The notes beneath the pieces were generated by a model. That model saw only the letters and a list, made by a program, of their open reading frames with translations, made no database searches and was not told the origin of the DNA. Position numbers and translations under genes: made by a program. Shown here in pieces: positions 42,441 to 53,713 of a stretch of DNA of 64,000 nucleotides (its first letter is position 1; the number at the start of each line of letters is the position of its first letter). Origin of the DNA: Cornus controversa (taxonomy: Eukaryota > Streptophyta > Magnoliopsida > Cornales > Cornaceae); NCBI GenBank assembly GCA_026545225.1, contig CM048845.1:55900033-55964032 (forward strand), given 5' to 3'.

Positions 42441-43387
42441 TAAAAAATGACAGAACAAATCCCACAAAGGCTTTCATAGAAGTCTTTTTAATTTTGACAG
42501 GGTATAAAAATATAATAATTTATTATTGCTAAGTTACAGCATGAAAATGAAATAGCGAAGTAGCATGAAGCCCTTAGGCTTCCTACACCATGAAGTAATA
42601 ACACTACAAAAATCATCAAAATCAAGGGCCTTGCCCCTCAGTATCGTCCAGTTGAAGGCGAGAGAGAAGTCCATTCCTGGGTACATGCCCTGTGCCAAAT
42701 CTCAAAAATATTCAAACCCCTCAGCATATGATTGGTCACAGATTTTGTCAAATTCAGAAAATCCTTGAACTGCTCAATGGTTCCCACCATTACCCTAGGC
42801 ATATCGGCATTAGGCTTGGCCACTTCATTTTTTTCAAGGTGGAGTTGGGAATTGAGGCCGTCGATCTCACCTGCATGAGAGGAGCACAGGGATTCTATCT
42901 CAGAGTTCAGGTTTCCAAACTCTGTATTGAACCTTGACCTCTCAGCACCAAATGAAGCACGCTCTCTCTCTCTCTAAAAAAGGCATTTTCTATCCACAAA
43001 AGACAATTGGACACACATTGTGCAAAGGTGATACCCTGCCAGTACACCACGAGGTATAAAAATGTTACCAAGAGTATAGAATAAGAGCTATAGAAGGTTG
43101 AGAAGGGGCTAACCTTAGCCTAGTTTGCCAAGGAGACTGGACTGGCCAAGGCCTGATATCTAAGGCTGGGCATCTAAGCAGGCTAAGGCTGGGTACCCAG
43201 GACCGACCGGCCAGGGGCTGGGTACTAGGGATTCCTTAGGGTAGGTCCAACTTGGAAACCGATGAGTTCTAATTGGGCATAAATCAAAGATTTATTTTCT
43301 CTTACAGAAGAGTGTGGGTCACAGTCCAATGGGTTGATCAAGGTGTTCCTAAGGTTTGACAAGCAACCATCGCGAACAGGGAGCATC
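42441..43387 (+). other. Gypsy I 3' region between array and LTR
   Basis: No sense gene. On the minus strand, a 61-codon frame (42638-42823) could be the end of an antisense accessory gene like that in nest 3, but I cannot align it. A CTCTCTCTCT run lies near 42963-42975. Confidence 0.4.
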
Positions 43388-43751
43388 TGATAAGGTATAT
43401 AACTCCAATTGTATTTAATGTGACGTGTACGATTGTGATTAACGTGACATAGATAAGAGGTGAGCATTAACCATGACTCTACTATCTTCAGATAGGCTTG
43501 GGATTTGAAGGGTTAGTCTCCTACTCAGATACTGTCGCATCTGCCTTTTATAAATACAGGGGAGATCCATTTTTCAGGTACGCAATTAATACCCTTTGAG
43601 TGCCTTTACAACTTCTTATGTCATTCCAATTTTTGACTTAAGTGTCGGAGTGTAGTCGACCGGCACCATGCCGGTGTCATTTCGGTTACCCTTTTCTTGT
43701 CTTTTTTAGGTTAGCATTGACCCGGATTGTGTGTCAATTTTTGCATCATCA
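43388..43751 (+). repeat. Gypsy I 3' LTR
   Basis: Partner of 23094-23456. It ends GCATCATCA and is followed by GTTTT (compare GTTGT before the 5' LTR). Confidence 0.88.
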
Positions 43752-44300
43752 GTTTTCTCTCTCCCAAGCTCTTTATTGTTTGCCATCTCCATCAACTTCA
43801 AGGTAAACATTTTTTTCTTTTTGACACTCCCTCACACAAAACCAAAGATGCATATATATGTATATATATTATGTGTATATAAACATGCATATATATATGT
43901 AATATCTCTTTATTTCTTTCTCCTTCTCTTTCTCTTTTTTTTATCGATCTCTCCCTACACACCAACATATATAAACTCAAACATGTATATATAAAAATTA
44001 TATTTGTGGGTATAGCTATATAAATATGTATTTTTTATTTTTATATATTTTTACTTCTTTTTATCTTTCTCTTTCCTTCTCTCTACACTCACACACATAC
44101 ACACACATATATATAAACTCAACCACGTATATATAGACTATATAAACTCAACCATGTATATATAGACTATGTATGCATATTTGTTTGTGTATATATAAAA
44201 ACATGTAATATTTTCACTTTTTATTTCGCTCTCTTTTCCTCTCTCTAAACACTTAGCTATATTAACTCAAATATGTAAATAGATAATAATAATAATAATA
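43752..44300. repeat. AT- and TATG-rich microsatellite spacer
   Basis: Short imperfect TATATG, ACACAC and CTCTTTT tracts, and an ATA triplet run at about 44284-44300. About 44126-44166 repeats an ACTCAACCATGTATATATAGACTAT sentence two to three times. No gene. It separates nests 2 and 3. Confidence 0.65.
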
Positions 44301-44694
44301 TCTTGGCTAATTTCACCAAGCTAATTTGTTGCAAACACCTAAAAATTCAAGAGTATTCTCTATTTTTTTAGAAAAGAGGACCCTTTTCTCATTAATCATT
44401 TCCTCTATTTATACAAGTTTGAAGCTTGAATTATTTTAGGACTTAAGTTTCTTTATTTACATCTTTCTTTTCTCTCAAGTATCTGAATTCCTAATAGAAC
44501 TTGGATTGATGGTTAAGCTGGGCCATTTAGCCTTCTTTAGGAGGGCCGACCCATTCTTTCCTTTTAAACTATTCCTTAGGGCCTGATTTACTTATCTTCT
44601 GAACTTGGGCTTAATATTTCTTGGGTTTGGCCTGTTTGTGTTTTAGTAGGCTCATACGGCCCATTGCGAATAGCTGGGGGATTTTTCCCCTACA
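44301..44694 (-). repeat. Gypsy IV 3' LTR
   Basis: Aligns with 53714-54119 from about TTGGCTAATTTCACCAAGC to TTTTTCCCCTACA. Its outer end has been replaced by, or drifted into, an ATA triplet run. On the minus strand it starts TGTAGGGGAAAA. Confidence 0.87.
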
Positions 44695-44710
44695 CTTTCC
44701 CCCCAATTCT
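44695..44710 (-). promoter_or_regulatory. Gypsy IV polypurine tract
   Basis: The minus strand reads AATTGGGGGGAAAG directly before the LTR start TGTAGG. Confidence 0.8.
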
Positions 44711-45367
44711 TTTCAATATGTGCTCACCCAAACTTGAGGGAATTCCGAGAGGCGCCAGCTTAAACCTTTTGCTTCTCTCGAGAACTCTCATTAATTCTGG
44801 GTTACTAACGACGCCGGTAAAGTATGTAACTAACCCTTCTTCTTTTCATTTGTGCCTTTTGTCTTAACATCTTGTTATCTTTCAGCAATAGACTTCTACA
44901 ACGACTTATCTTCTATCTTTAATTCATGTCATTTGGGTTTCCTGATACCGGTTCAACTTCATAGGTCAGTTTTTTCATTATTTTCTCCACATTTTCTTCC
45001 TTTACAATGTCACTATGTGATAGTGATCGTACACATTCTGATAATTGAGAGACCACAATGTTTGACTCATCCCTACAAATAATCAAAATTTCCCAACCAA
45101 TCTCTGCTATAGAAGAAGCAGTCACATTTGATTAGGGCATGGATACCATTCATATGCTTAGGTAATTAGTTGATATTGAAAAAAATTCAGAGGGAATGTT
45201 TGATTCATAGTGACGTGGTAGAGGGTCACCCCTTAGATTTTGATTATAGTGTTGGTGAAGGAGTTGAAAAGGGCAAAGTTCTTTTCTCGGCTTTTCACCT
45301 AAAATCCTTTAGATTTCCCCTTCACCTATTCTATAAGTTCGTTCTTTTCAAACTAGCGCTTGTGCCT

Positions 45368-46787
45368 TGATAAGTGTTCAATTCTATGCATTTGAACCCT
45401 CTTTATTGCATACGTTGGTTCCGTTTTTGCGTTTACCGAGATATATTTACGGTATTTTTGTGTTTTTGATGTTTTGCAGGTATTGGAGTAAATGGAGCAA
45501 AGTTGGAAGCTTTCTGCAATCAAGAGAAGTAATCAGGAAATGCAGCCAAGGCATCTCGATCAATCGAGATGTTGATTTCGATTAATCAAAATCTTGATTG
45601 ATCGAGATCTCATCTCGATTGATCGAAATCTCGATCAATCGAGATTCAATTTCGATCAATCGAAATTCTACAGAGCCCACTTGGCCACTTGCTCACCTGC
45701 TCTCCCACTTGCAACAAAATCCCCCTTTTTGCACGACTTAGGGGGATTATCTGACTTGAACAAGACTTTTGGGGGCCTTCTTGATACAAGAGATATATAT
45801 AATGATATATATATATATATGGTGGGCCCCAAAGGAAGAAAAGAAGCCTAAAAGCACCAAAAGCCACATATATCTCATATATCTCTCAAGCAACATCATA
45901 TATCAGAGGAGAGACCTTCGGGAGAGGAAGAGAAAGAGCTGAACCAGACCAAGAAGCTTCATTCTTTTCATCAATGGAAGGGTGCAAGGCAACCATAAGC
46001 AACTAACTCTTCTACTAGGGTGTTGGTTTCAACCCCTAGCCATGTAAACTTGTTCATCTTTGTAGCTCTTGGGATTTATACTTAAATGTTGATTATTTAG
46101 CCTAGTGATTATATACACAAATACATCTCTTTTATATATTCATTTGATATGGAATTTATTCTTGTCTTAGAGTAGATTTTGTCACTTGAATGAACAACAT
46201 TTGCATATTCCACAAGAAGTGCAAATGATGGCTAGATAATGGTATTTAATTGAATGTGTGATGTTAATTTGTATAGACCATGCCAAGACAAGGTAGTTTG
46301 GATGCATGGAGTGTTCACTTAGAGAGTAGAGTAATTAGGTAGTTAGTTAGGTTGAAGAGCTATGCTTGTGGAAGATGGATTATGATAGGTTAGCACACAC
46401 ATTGATCTTTTGATATGTCATTGAGGTCACAAGCCTAATGACATTGTTAGGCATTTAATTAATAAATCCCATGCTTGCTACACTTATGAACATGTGAATG
46501 GCTAGTGGTGGAAACCAACCCTAGTTCTCTCTCCCAACTTTAAACTCTTTAATTTTCTTGTCATTTCATTCATGCAATAGTTTTTAAACACAAAACCAAA
46601 AATCTGTTTTTAGAATTAAAGTAGAATTAAACTTCCCATAAGACAATTGCGACTAGTCCTCGTGGGATCGATACCCTCTATATAGAACCTTATCTACAAA
46701 GATTCGTGCTCTTGCGAGTGGTTAAATTATATTTTGATAAAAAGGGCAAAATTAAGCTTACAATATAATTTAGTTCCGACCACATCA
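45368..46787 (+). mobile_element. Solo LTR of family B, copy 2
   Basis: Starts TGATAAGTG and ends CACATCA, 1,420 bp, with a perfect TSD TGCCT (45363-45367 and 46788-46792). It carries the same palindrome array (about 45554-45672). The first ~290 bp differ from copy 1 at about 18 positions, the remaining ~1,130 bp at under ten. Confidence 0.96.
45554..45672 (+). repeat. Alternating palindrome array in LTR family B, copy 2
   Basis: The same six units as copy 1, with three substitutions inside the units (near 45589, 45595 and 45615). Confidence 0.92.
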
Positions 46788-48574
46788 TGCCTCTTTAGTT
46801 AAACCCTAATTTCTTTCACGTTGTATCTTGTTTTCTTTCTATGAACCTTGTTCATAAATTGAACCTAGGTTTGAATGACCTATTGTTCTGTTATTCCATT
46901 CATAGAGTTAGGTCGGAGGATAACTGATATCACCTGTTTCCAAACAAGGGCAGGAAAATTTGTGTTGATGCCCCCGCTTTTGATAAGTTGTGGGAATAAA
47001 AACTTATGCTGGTGGAGGGAGCTTGGAGCGTTAAGGCTTCTCAGTGTTTCCCTATCCCCAGAGCATTAGGTGACGTTGTGATCCCCTCTATCACTTTGTT
47101 TGGTAAGTCTCTTTTTTTTAAGTTGACCTAGAAAGTCTTCAGGACTTGTCTTTTTCTATCATTTTTCTTATATAAATTTGATTTACCTGTGTAGCCGATC
47201 AGATTAAGTACTTGAAGAAGAATGACTTATTTTTGTCTTTCAGTAAAGAAGATCTTGACTCCTATCAAGCTTCAGCTTCGATTGAGTTTTTTACTTTGTA
47301 CGTTGATTCAGATCAATCTTTAGACTCAAATATAGAGATGCCTGAATTGAAAACTGGGAGAGGATCTTCTTCTCTGCCCAACTAAAGGCCAAAACTAGTG
47401 AAGGAAGATCGAAGGGCATGCATGAGAAGTTAAAATATGTGGCCGCCTCTCCTCATCAAAAGAGGTCTGCTACCTGAGCCGCTCTTTCATCTGAACCCCA
47501 AAAGGTGATGGCAGAAGCCATGAAGTGACAGAGCACTTTCTTTTCTACTTTGATCCTGGCAAATCTTGCCAACAATGTTGCTGATGAGCTATTCATTAGC
47601 TTGACCGAATGGTGGATTCCTAACTTAAAGAAATCAGATGGGTCATTCATAATGGTGGGGAACTGTGCTGCCCTTGATCATGACGTTATGAGGACCTTGG
47701 CCCAGGGGATTTGGCCTCCCCATAATGAGCTCCATCAGCAAGGGGTTAATAGAGATGAACTCCCAGTGAATACTCCCTTTCACATTATGGACGTTCATTC
47801 AGTTCTTACTTTGTTCTTGTCTTTCTTATCTCCTTCTTTTCTAACCTTTGCTTGACTTATGTCATTGTAGAGTGGATACATGACTATTTCTCTATGAAAA
47901 ACTCTGGAGGTTGAGCAGTTGAAGGGGAACCAGGCCAAAAAACTTGAGAGTGATGTGAAGTCCCTTAACAAATCTCTTGCTAAAAAGCAAAAGTATATTG
48001 TACATTTTGAATAGAGGGTGTTGGAGGCTGGACAAAAGGCTGCCAAACTTCAGGCTCTTCTTCAAGTTTGTAAGTCTGGAATACTTGATATGTACCTATG
48101 CTTCTTGAAGATTTGAACTCTAAAAATTATTGATGGCTTTAGGCATGGTTTCAAACAGAGCGAGAAACTCGAGGCTGAATGAGACTACCAAGATACTAAT
48201 GACTTTGATGCCGATCAGGGGATTGAATTGTTCGAAGTCTATGGCATACCTGAAGCTGGCGATGCAGAGAAGAGGTTCATTGATTTCCTTAAGAGTTCTT
48301 GCACATCTTCAGCCCCCACCGCTCCTATTGCTGCTCTTTCTCATCCTCATCCTTCTGATGAGATCACTCCAGAAGTACCGGTGCAAATTAGAAAAGGCAT
48401 TGAGAAGATGGGGCAGCAACCAAAGAATGACTCCTTTTTTTTCTTTCTTTTTTGCTTTCTTTAGTGACAATTGTACTCTTTCTCTTCTCTTTTTTTTTCG
48501 CGTAAAAACAATTATTCTAGTTTTGTTCAACACTCGGATTTTAATTTTTGTGAATGATCAACGACCCACACATG

Positions 48575-49250
48575 ATGCCTTAGCTTTGATTTGCTGAGCA
48601 ATCTTGAGGCCTGAGTTTTAAGCGATCGACAGATGAGGTCTTAGTTTTAGTTTTAAGTGATCGGCTCATAATGCCAATTGTATCTTTTTCTTTTTTTTTG
48701 TAAGTGATCGACACTTAAGGCCTTAGCTTTATTTTTAAGCGATCAGCTTGTAATGCCAGCTGCCTTTTTTTTGTAAGCGATCGACACTTGAGGTCTTAGC
48801 TTTATTTTTAAGAGACCGGCTTATAATACCAGCTGCTTTTTTTTTAAGCGATTGACACTCGAGGACTTAGCTTTATTTTTAAGCGATCAATTTGTAATGC
48901 CAGCTATTTCTTCTTTTTTTTTTATGAGCAATCAGCTCTTAAACCCTTAGCTTTTATTTTTAAGAGATCGGCTTATAACGCTAACTACATCTTTTTTTGT
49001 AAGCGATCGACTCTTGAGGCCTTAGCTTTATTTTTAAACGATAGACTTGTAATGCCAGCTGCTTTTTTTTTTGTAAGTGATATGCTCTTGAGGCCTTAGC
49101 TTTATTTTTAAGCGATAGATTTGTAATGTCGGCTTCATTTTTTTTTTGAAAGTGATCGACTCTCGAGGCCTTAGCTTTATTTTTAAGTGATCAGCTTGTA
49201 ATGCAAGCTGCTTTTTTTTTTTTTGATCATCTTTGGGCAATCGGCCCCTA
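48575..49250 (-). repeat. Gypsy IV ~75-bp tandem array
   Basis: About nine units with period 73-80 bp. Each has GGCCTTAGCTTTATTTTTAAG (near 48720, 48793, 48865, 48945, 49018, 49095 and 49168), a GATCGGCTTGTAATGCCAGCT-like block, a T run and GCGATCGACACTTGA-like sequence. The first units are diverged. It lies between the integrase end and the antisense gene. Confidence 0.9.
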
Positions 49251-49309
49251 ATACCGCTTTCCTCTTTGAATGATCTTTTTATGGCCGATTGACTATTTTT
49301 TAAATAAAC

Positions 49310-49950
49310 CCAGCAAGACATTGGCATTGTGCATGTCTTCTTGCACAATGCCCATGCCTTACCACAACTTTTGACTTTGAGTTTTCTCATTATTTATAAT
49401 AGAGCACGAAACTTTTTCCCCGGTGTGGGACCATGCCCATTCCACCTTTTGACAATGAATGATTTAAAAGAAACTCTCATTATTTTTCAGGCCAATGTTG
49501 GCATAAATCTTAATAACACTACCCTATTATTTAGGCAAAGGGAAGGCTATATTGCCGAAATTTAAACTCTAACCTTCAATATATTGAATTTTAACATAAC
49601 ATCTCTTCAAATTAAGTACATTTCTAGGCTTTGAATTGACTTGTTGTTGCTAACTCTAAAAAGGATTTATGCCCATTTCCCATCGCTTTAGCGACTGACA
49701 TTTCGAAAGTAAAAACCGGCAACACATTAGCATTATGCATATCTTCTTGCTCAGTGCCCATACCTTGCCACATCTTTTGAGTTTGATTTTATTCTTTATT
49801 TATCACAAAGTATGGAATTTTTTCCTCAATGTGGGACCATGTCCATTCTTCTTTTTGATAGTGAGATATTTAGAAAAGGCTTTTATATTAAGAAACTTCC
49901 CTATTATCAGACAAAACGAGGGCTATATTGCCAAAGAAGAATAATCTAAT
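49310..49950 (-). repeat. Direct duplication in the Gypsy IV 3' region
   Basis: About 49310-49575 and 49716-49940 are diverged copies, about 405 bp apart. Shared blocks include GGCATTGTGCATGTCTTCTT, CAATGCCCATGCCTTACCAC, TGTGGGACCATGCCCATTC and AGGCTATATTGCCGAA. Noncoding. Confidence 0.82.
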
Positions 49951-49984
49951 TCTAATATACTGAATTTTAAACAGAGTACCTTTT

Positions 49985-51140
49985 CAAATGAGTTGCATTC
50001 CAAAGCTTATGAATTGATTCATCATCGGTAACTCTGCAAAGCCTGTATGCTCCCTTTCCAATTACTTCAATGATTTCATATGGACCTTCCCAACTTGCTC
50101 TGAATCTCCTAGCATTAAGTTATCTTGTGTTGTTAGTAACTTTCCTTAGCACCCAATCTCCCACTCCAAACACTCGGTGCTTCACCTTTTTATCATAACT
50201 ATTTTTGACCATCCTTTAATACGATGCCAGTCTAATCTGAGCTGTCTCCCTTCTTTCTTCTAGCAAATCTAGGTTATGTTCTAGATGTTGATGGTTATGG
50301 CCCCTCTCTAACACTTTTGATCTGATCATTAGGGTAGACAGCTCAGTTGGTATCACTGCTTCAGAGCTATAGGCCAGACAGATCGAACTTTCTCCCGTTG
50401 GTCGCCAAGGCATTTTTCGGTAGGCCCAGAGCACTTTGGGCAGCTTATCTAGCCATTTACCCTTCTAAGCTTCCAATTCTTTTCGAATGCATTCAAAGAT
50501 ATTCCTATTGGTTATTTTTGCTTGGCCATTCCTTTACGGATACAATCTCGAGAAAAATTTCTAATTGATCCCATATTCTCTGAAGAACCTTTATATCGAC
50601 CGATTATCAAAGTTTTTGGCATTATCCATGATGATGGATTCTACCAAACCCAACTGACAGATAATGTTACTCTAGATGAACCTTTCACTTAGACGTAAGT
50701 GATTGTTGCATAGGCTTCTTCCTCAACCCACTTTGTGAAATAATCTGTAGCTAACAGAACATACTTCATGTTGTTGGCAGCTTTAGGGAGCAGTCCAACT
50801 GAATCCATTTCCCATTTTACAAATGGCTAGGGGCTGGCTATGGTGGTAAGATCCTAGGGATGTTGATAGGATATCCTTGCATGTTGCTGGCATTTATCAC
50901 ATCTTCTAGTATGTTCCTCAGTGTCTCAAGTCATATATGGCAAAAAAATACCCTAGGTAATAGCTTTGTGGGCTAGCAATCTTCCTCTTAAATGATTTCC
51001 ACATACACCCCATGGATTTTGGAGAGTATTTCTTTTACTTCTGATGGTGTAACACACCTCAAGTATAGTCCTGAAAATGATCTGTTGTAAAACAAGTCCA
51101 CCGATCATAGCATATCTTGATGAATTCATCCTCACCTTCC
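49985..51140 (-). pseudogene. Gypsy IV integrase
   Basis: On the minus strand: GVCGNHLRGRLLAHKA and EHTRRCDKCQQHA (H2C2 zinc site), then WEMDSVGLLPKAANNMKYVL, LATDYFTKWVEEEAY and SIIMDNAK-like residues (catalytic core), LWAYRKMPWRPTGESSICLA, YSSEAVIPTELS and, at the end, VGDWVLRKVTNNTR, ASWEGPYEIIEVIGKGAYRL and LWNATHLKRY. The zinc site, core and GPY tail are in the right order. Stops and shifts break it into five or more parts. It would have inserted the cDNA. Confidence 0.87.
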
Positions 51141-51299
51141 TTGCTTCTTCTTTTCATGCCGACAAAATCTCGTTGATGAGATAGGCTTCTATGGGATCCA
51201 TCCAACTGGGTTTTGCCTGAAGAACTAATATTTCCTTTTAGGAATGAATACTAGGCACTTCCAAGGTAATGATCAAGAAAACTCTAATTAGATCAAATC

Positions 51300-51700
51300 G
51301 GGCTGCCAAAGCTAAACATGCCAGCTTGTCCACTTCCAGGTTATGCTCTCTTAGGATTTGGGAAACCTTGAGTTGGTTGAATTCTCTGAGCTATTTTTCT
51401 GCTAAGTTTTTATAAGCTTTCATATAGTTATCTTTTGGGAAGTAATCCCTACTAACCTGTCTTACAATTAGTTAAGTGTAACTAAAAACCTGTAGATATT
51501 TACCTGGAGTGTCTTTGTTAGCGCCAATCCTGCCAATAATGCTTTGTACTCAACTTCATTGTTTGATGTAAGGAACTCTAGATGGATTGCTTGCTGTAAA
51601 GCAGTTCCATCAGGAGTTTGAATTTCAATGCCAATACCCGATCCTATCTGCATTGATGACCCATCAACATGAAGCTTCTATTCAGATTGAATTGAGATTT
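51300..51700 (-). pseudogene. Gypsy IV second (archaeal-like) RNase H
   Basis: On the minus strand: HVDGSSMQIGSGIGIEIQTP, DGTALQQAIHLEFLTSNNEV, EYKALLAGLALTKTLQV and SRDYFPKDNYMKAY. HVDGS and NNEVEYKAL hold the catalytic Asp and Glu. One stop follows the first third. It marks the Tat clade, as in Gypsy II. Confidence 0.85.
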
Positions 51701-51799
51701 TTGGTTCTCGATCATTTTCTGGCTTATACTCAAGTGGGAAGTCTGCTATTGCCTGCCTCTTTATTGTAGTATGAGGCTCATAGATTGTCATAGGCTCCT

Positions 51800-52110
51800 A
51801 ACTTAATTGCCTATTTAGTAATTCTTCTTGACTGATCAGGCTTGTGAAGAATCGCTCTAATCAAAAATTTAGTCGGGACAACAATTGGATGATCTTCAAA
51901 ATAATGCCTTAGTTTCTTTTTTGCTTGGATTAAGGCTAGTACTATCTTTGAGTACCTCTATTAGGCCTCAGTCATGGTTTTACTTGAGTAAAACACTGGG
52001 TGTTACTTTTTATCAAATTATCTGATTGGAACTGCACTTGTGGCTATTTGGGATATTGTATGGTATAAGTACAAAGACTCTCCTATATTAGGCGCTAAAA
52101 GCGTTGGTAA
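51800..52110 (-). pseudogene. Gypsy IV first RNase H region
   Basis: Broken minus-strand frames give LYLYHTISQIATSAVPIR, KVTPSVLLK-like residues, EAYRYSKIVLALIQAKKKLR and HYFEDHPIVVPTKF. These are the LTR-type RNase H blocks between RT and the second RNase H. In-frame stops (for example near 51963) make it non-functional. Confidence 0.75.
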
Positions 52111-52850
52111 TTGGACCAAGTACTATTTGAGTATTGTCAAAGCCTTGTTCTATTTAGTTCCCAATACTCCTTTACCCCTCGTTTTGATAGCGTCAAAATA
52201 GGGTTTACATTTGTTAGAAAGCTGAGAGATAAATCTACATAAAGCAACAATGCGTCCTATTAGGATATGGATATCCCTGTGAGTCTTTGGTTCCTCGTTT
52301 TGAAGGAGAGTTTTCACCTAGACCAGACTTGCTTCTATTCCCATTCAGTTAACTATGTGCCTTAAGAATTACCCTAATGAACACTTCAAGGGGTTCAACT
52401 TCATGTTATGCTTTCGTAAAGTGTAAAAAAACCTCCTGTAGATGGTTCATGTTATCTTCCTTTTTGAAAACTTTTACCACCATGTCATCAATGTATGCTT
52501 AGACCATTCAGCCTATCAGTTCTTTAAAAACCTTGTTGATTAGGTTTTGGTAGGTTGCACCAACGATCTTCAGTCTGAACGATATCACGTTGTAGCAATA
52601 GATTCCCTTTTTGGTGATAAAAGATGTTTTTTCTTCATCATCAGGATTCATCAGAATTTGATAGTATCTAAAGTATACATCAAGGAATTTCAATCGTTCA
52701 TAACCAGTTGTGGCATCTACCATTTGATCAATCTTTGGGAGAGGAAAACTGTCTTTGGGGCAAGCTCTATTTAAGTTGGTGAAATCTATTCAGATTTATT
52801 ATTTTGAGATCTTTTACCACCATAGTTTGATCACATTCGTCTATCATTGA
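52110..52850 (-). pseudogene. Gypsy IV reverse transcriptase, YIDD intact
   Basis: On the minus strand: FTNLNRACPKDSFPLPKIDQ, MVDATTGYERLKFLDVYF, YYQILMNPDDEEKTSFITKK, GIYCYNVISFRLKIVGATYQ, NLINKVFKELIG, then AYIDDMVVK and MKLNPLKCSLG-like residues. The YIDD box keeps both Asp, unlike Gypsy II. A stop precedes the YIDD. The segment before FTNLN joins directly to gag, so the start of RT, protease and the gag tail are missing. Confidence 0.87.
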
Positions 52851-52869
52851 CATCTCCAAACTAAAGCAA

Positions 52870-53700
52870 GTTAAAAAGGATTTCAAGGTTTCTCCCTTAA
52901 CCTATCTCATGGTGAACAATGAGGAGATAATCCTTCTTTATTCTTGATTTCCAGTGTATTGAGTGATGAAAATCTCGCAAAGCCTTGTGAAAGTTGGGAT
53001 CGAGGGAGGCGTTGTTGTTTAAACCATAGTGATGTTGGTCCTGACAAGCTGGATGGAAAGATTTTGCACATAAGCGCATCGATCTCTGTGTCTAGAGTCA
53101 TTTTCCTCTGATACTAATACATATGCTCTACAGGATTTATTCTATCATTGAAGGTAACGAACATAGGCATGGTAAACCTTCTCGGTCTTTCGGTTCTGAT
53201 TATATTTTCTATAAAAGGAGACTCAATCAGCCTGCTGGTTGTGAACGCTCGGTCGGCTGGATAGCAGGATCTATTACCCTTTAATTCATTGATTTTATGT
53301 TACATCTAAGCTCTCCACTCTGGGTAAAATTGTGCGGGATTGATCTGATCATCATTGGCCCGATCGAGCTGTGGTGGCCTACGGGCTAGTTATGATGAGA
53401 GGCACTTAATGAGTGGTTATTCGAACCATCTCCTTTGTTCCGTTGTCGTCTAGGGTCTCTCACATTTTTAGCACGTTCCACCCTTACTTGGAGATCAACA
53501 ATCTGTTGGTGTAGAGTCTCATTCTGCTCGATCAACTGTTGAACGTTCAGTTGTAGTGGCGGCACCTGGATGTTCGGCTATATCGGCAACGCCACCTTTT
53601 GATTCCTAAAGGGTCTCCCTAAATCCGCCACGTCATAAGTGTTTCTGCCTGTATCCACTATCACTATGGATTGTTCAAGCTTTGAAGGGAAAACGGTAGA
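52870..53700 (-). pseudogene. Gypsy IV gag
   Basis: On the minus strand: MPMFVTFNDRINPVEHMY, TLDTEIDALMCKIFPSSLSG, PTSLWFKQQRLPRSQLSQGF and ARFSSLN, the Tat gag core. Upstream (about 53440-53700) is a frame with LQVRVERAKNVRDPRRQRNK-like residues and a leucine-rich segment near 53510-53560, which I take as the gag N-terminus. Multiple stops. It is truncated after the core by the deletion into RT. Confidence 0.78.
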
Positions 53701-53713
53701 ATGCTTGCCAAAG

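Larger units (their letters stand above)
23094..43751 (+). mobile_element. Gypsy I: Tat-like Ty3/gypsy element, host of nest 2
   Basis: Paired LTRs at 23094-23456 (363 bp) and 43388-43751 (364 bp) start TGATRRGGTAT and end GCATCATCA. Flanks are GTTGT and GTTTT, a likely TSD with one mismatch. It has a PBS at 23459, gag to about 24860, a zinc-knuckle segment near 25070, a damaged protease region, the integrase C-terminus (about 25880-26130) and a 3' array of 80-bp repeats, now in two parts (26308-26443 and 42001-42440). RT, RNase H and most of integrase are deleted. The middle, 26444-42000, consists of later insertions. Confidence 0.85.
45100..48450 (+). pseudogene. Antisense accessory gene of Gypsy IV (gypsy-type transposon domain)
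   Basis: Opposite in strand to the element. The first segment (45167-45367) encodes GHPLDFDYSVGEGVEKGKVL, FSAFHLKSFRFPLHLFYKFV and LFKLALVP, resembling the putative gypsy-type transposon domain (F-R-F-P-L-x-x-F). It is cut by a solo LTR and resumes at 46788. Later segments carry donor/acceptor-like sites (GTAAGT at 47103 and TGTGTAG near 47191; GTAG at 47868; GTAAGT near 48070 and CTTTAG near 48138). Segment 47550-47720 reads LANLANNVADELFISLTEWW and NCAALDHDVMRTLAQGIWPP. The end (about 48228-48420) has FEVYGIPEAGDAEKRFIDFL. Grande elements have a similar antisense gene that encodes a nuclear protein. Stops are present. Confidence 0.65.
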
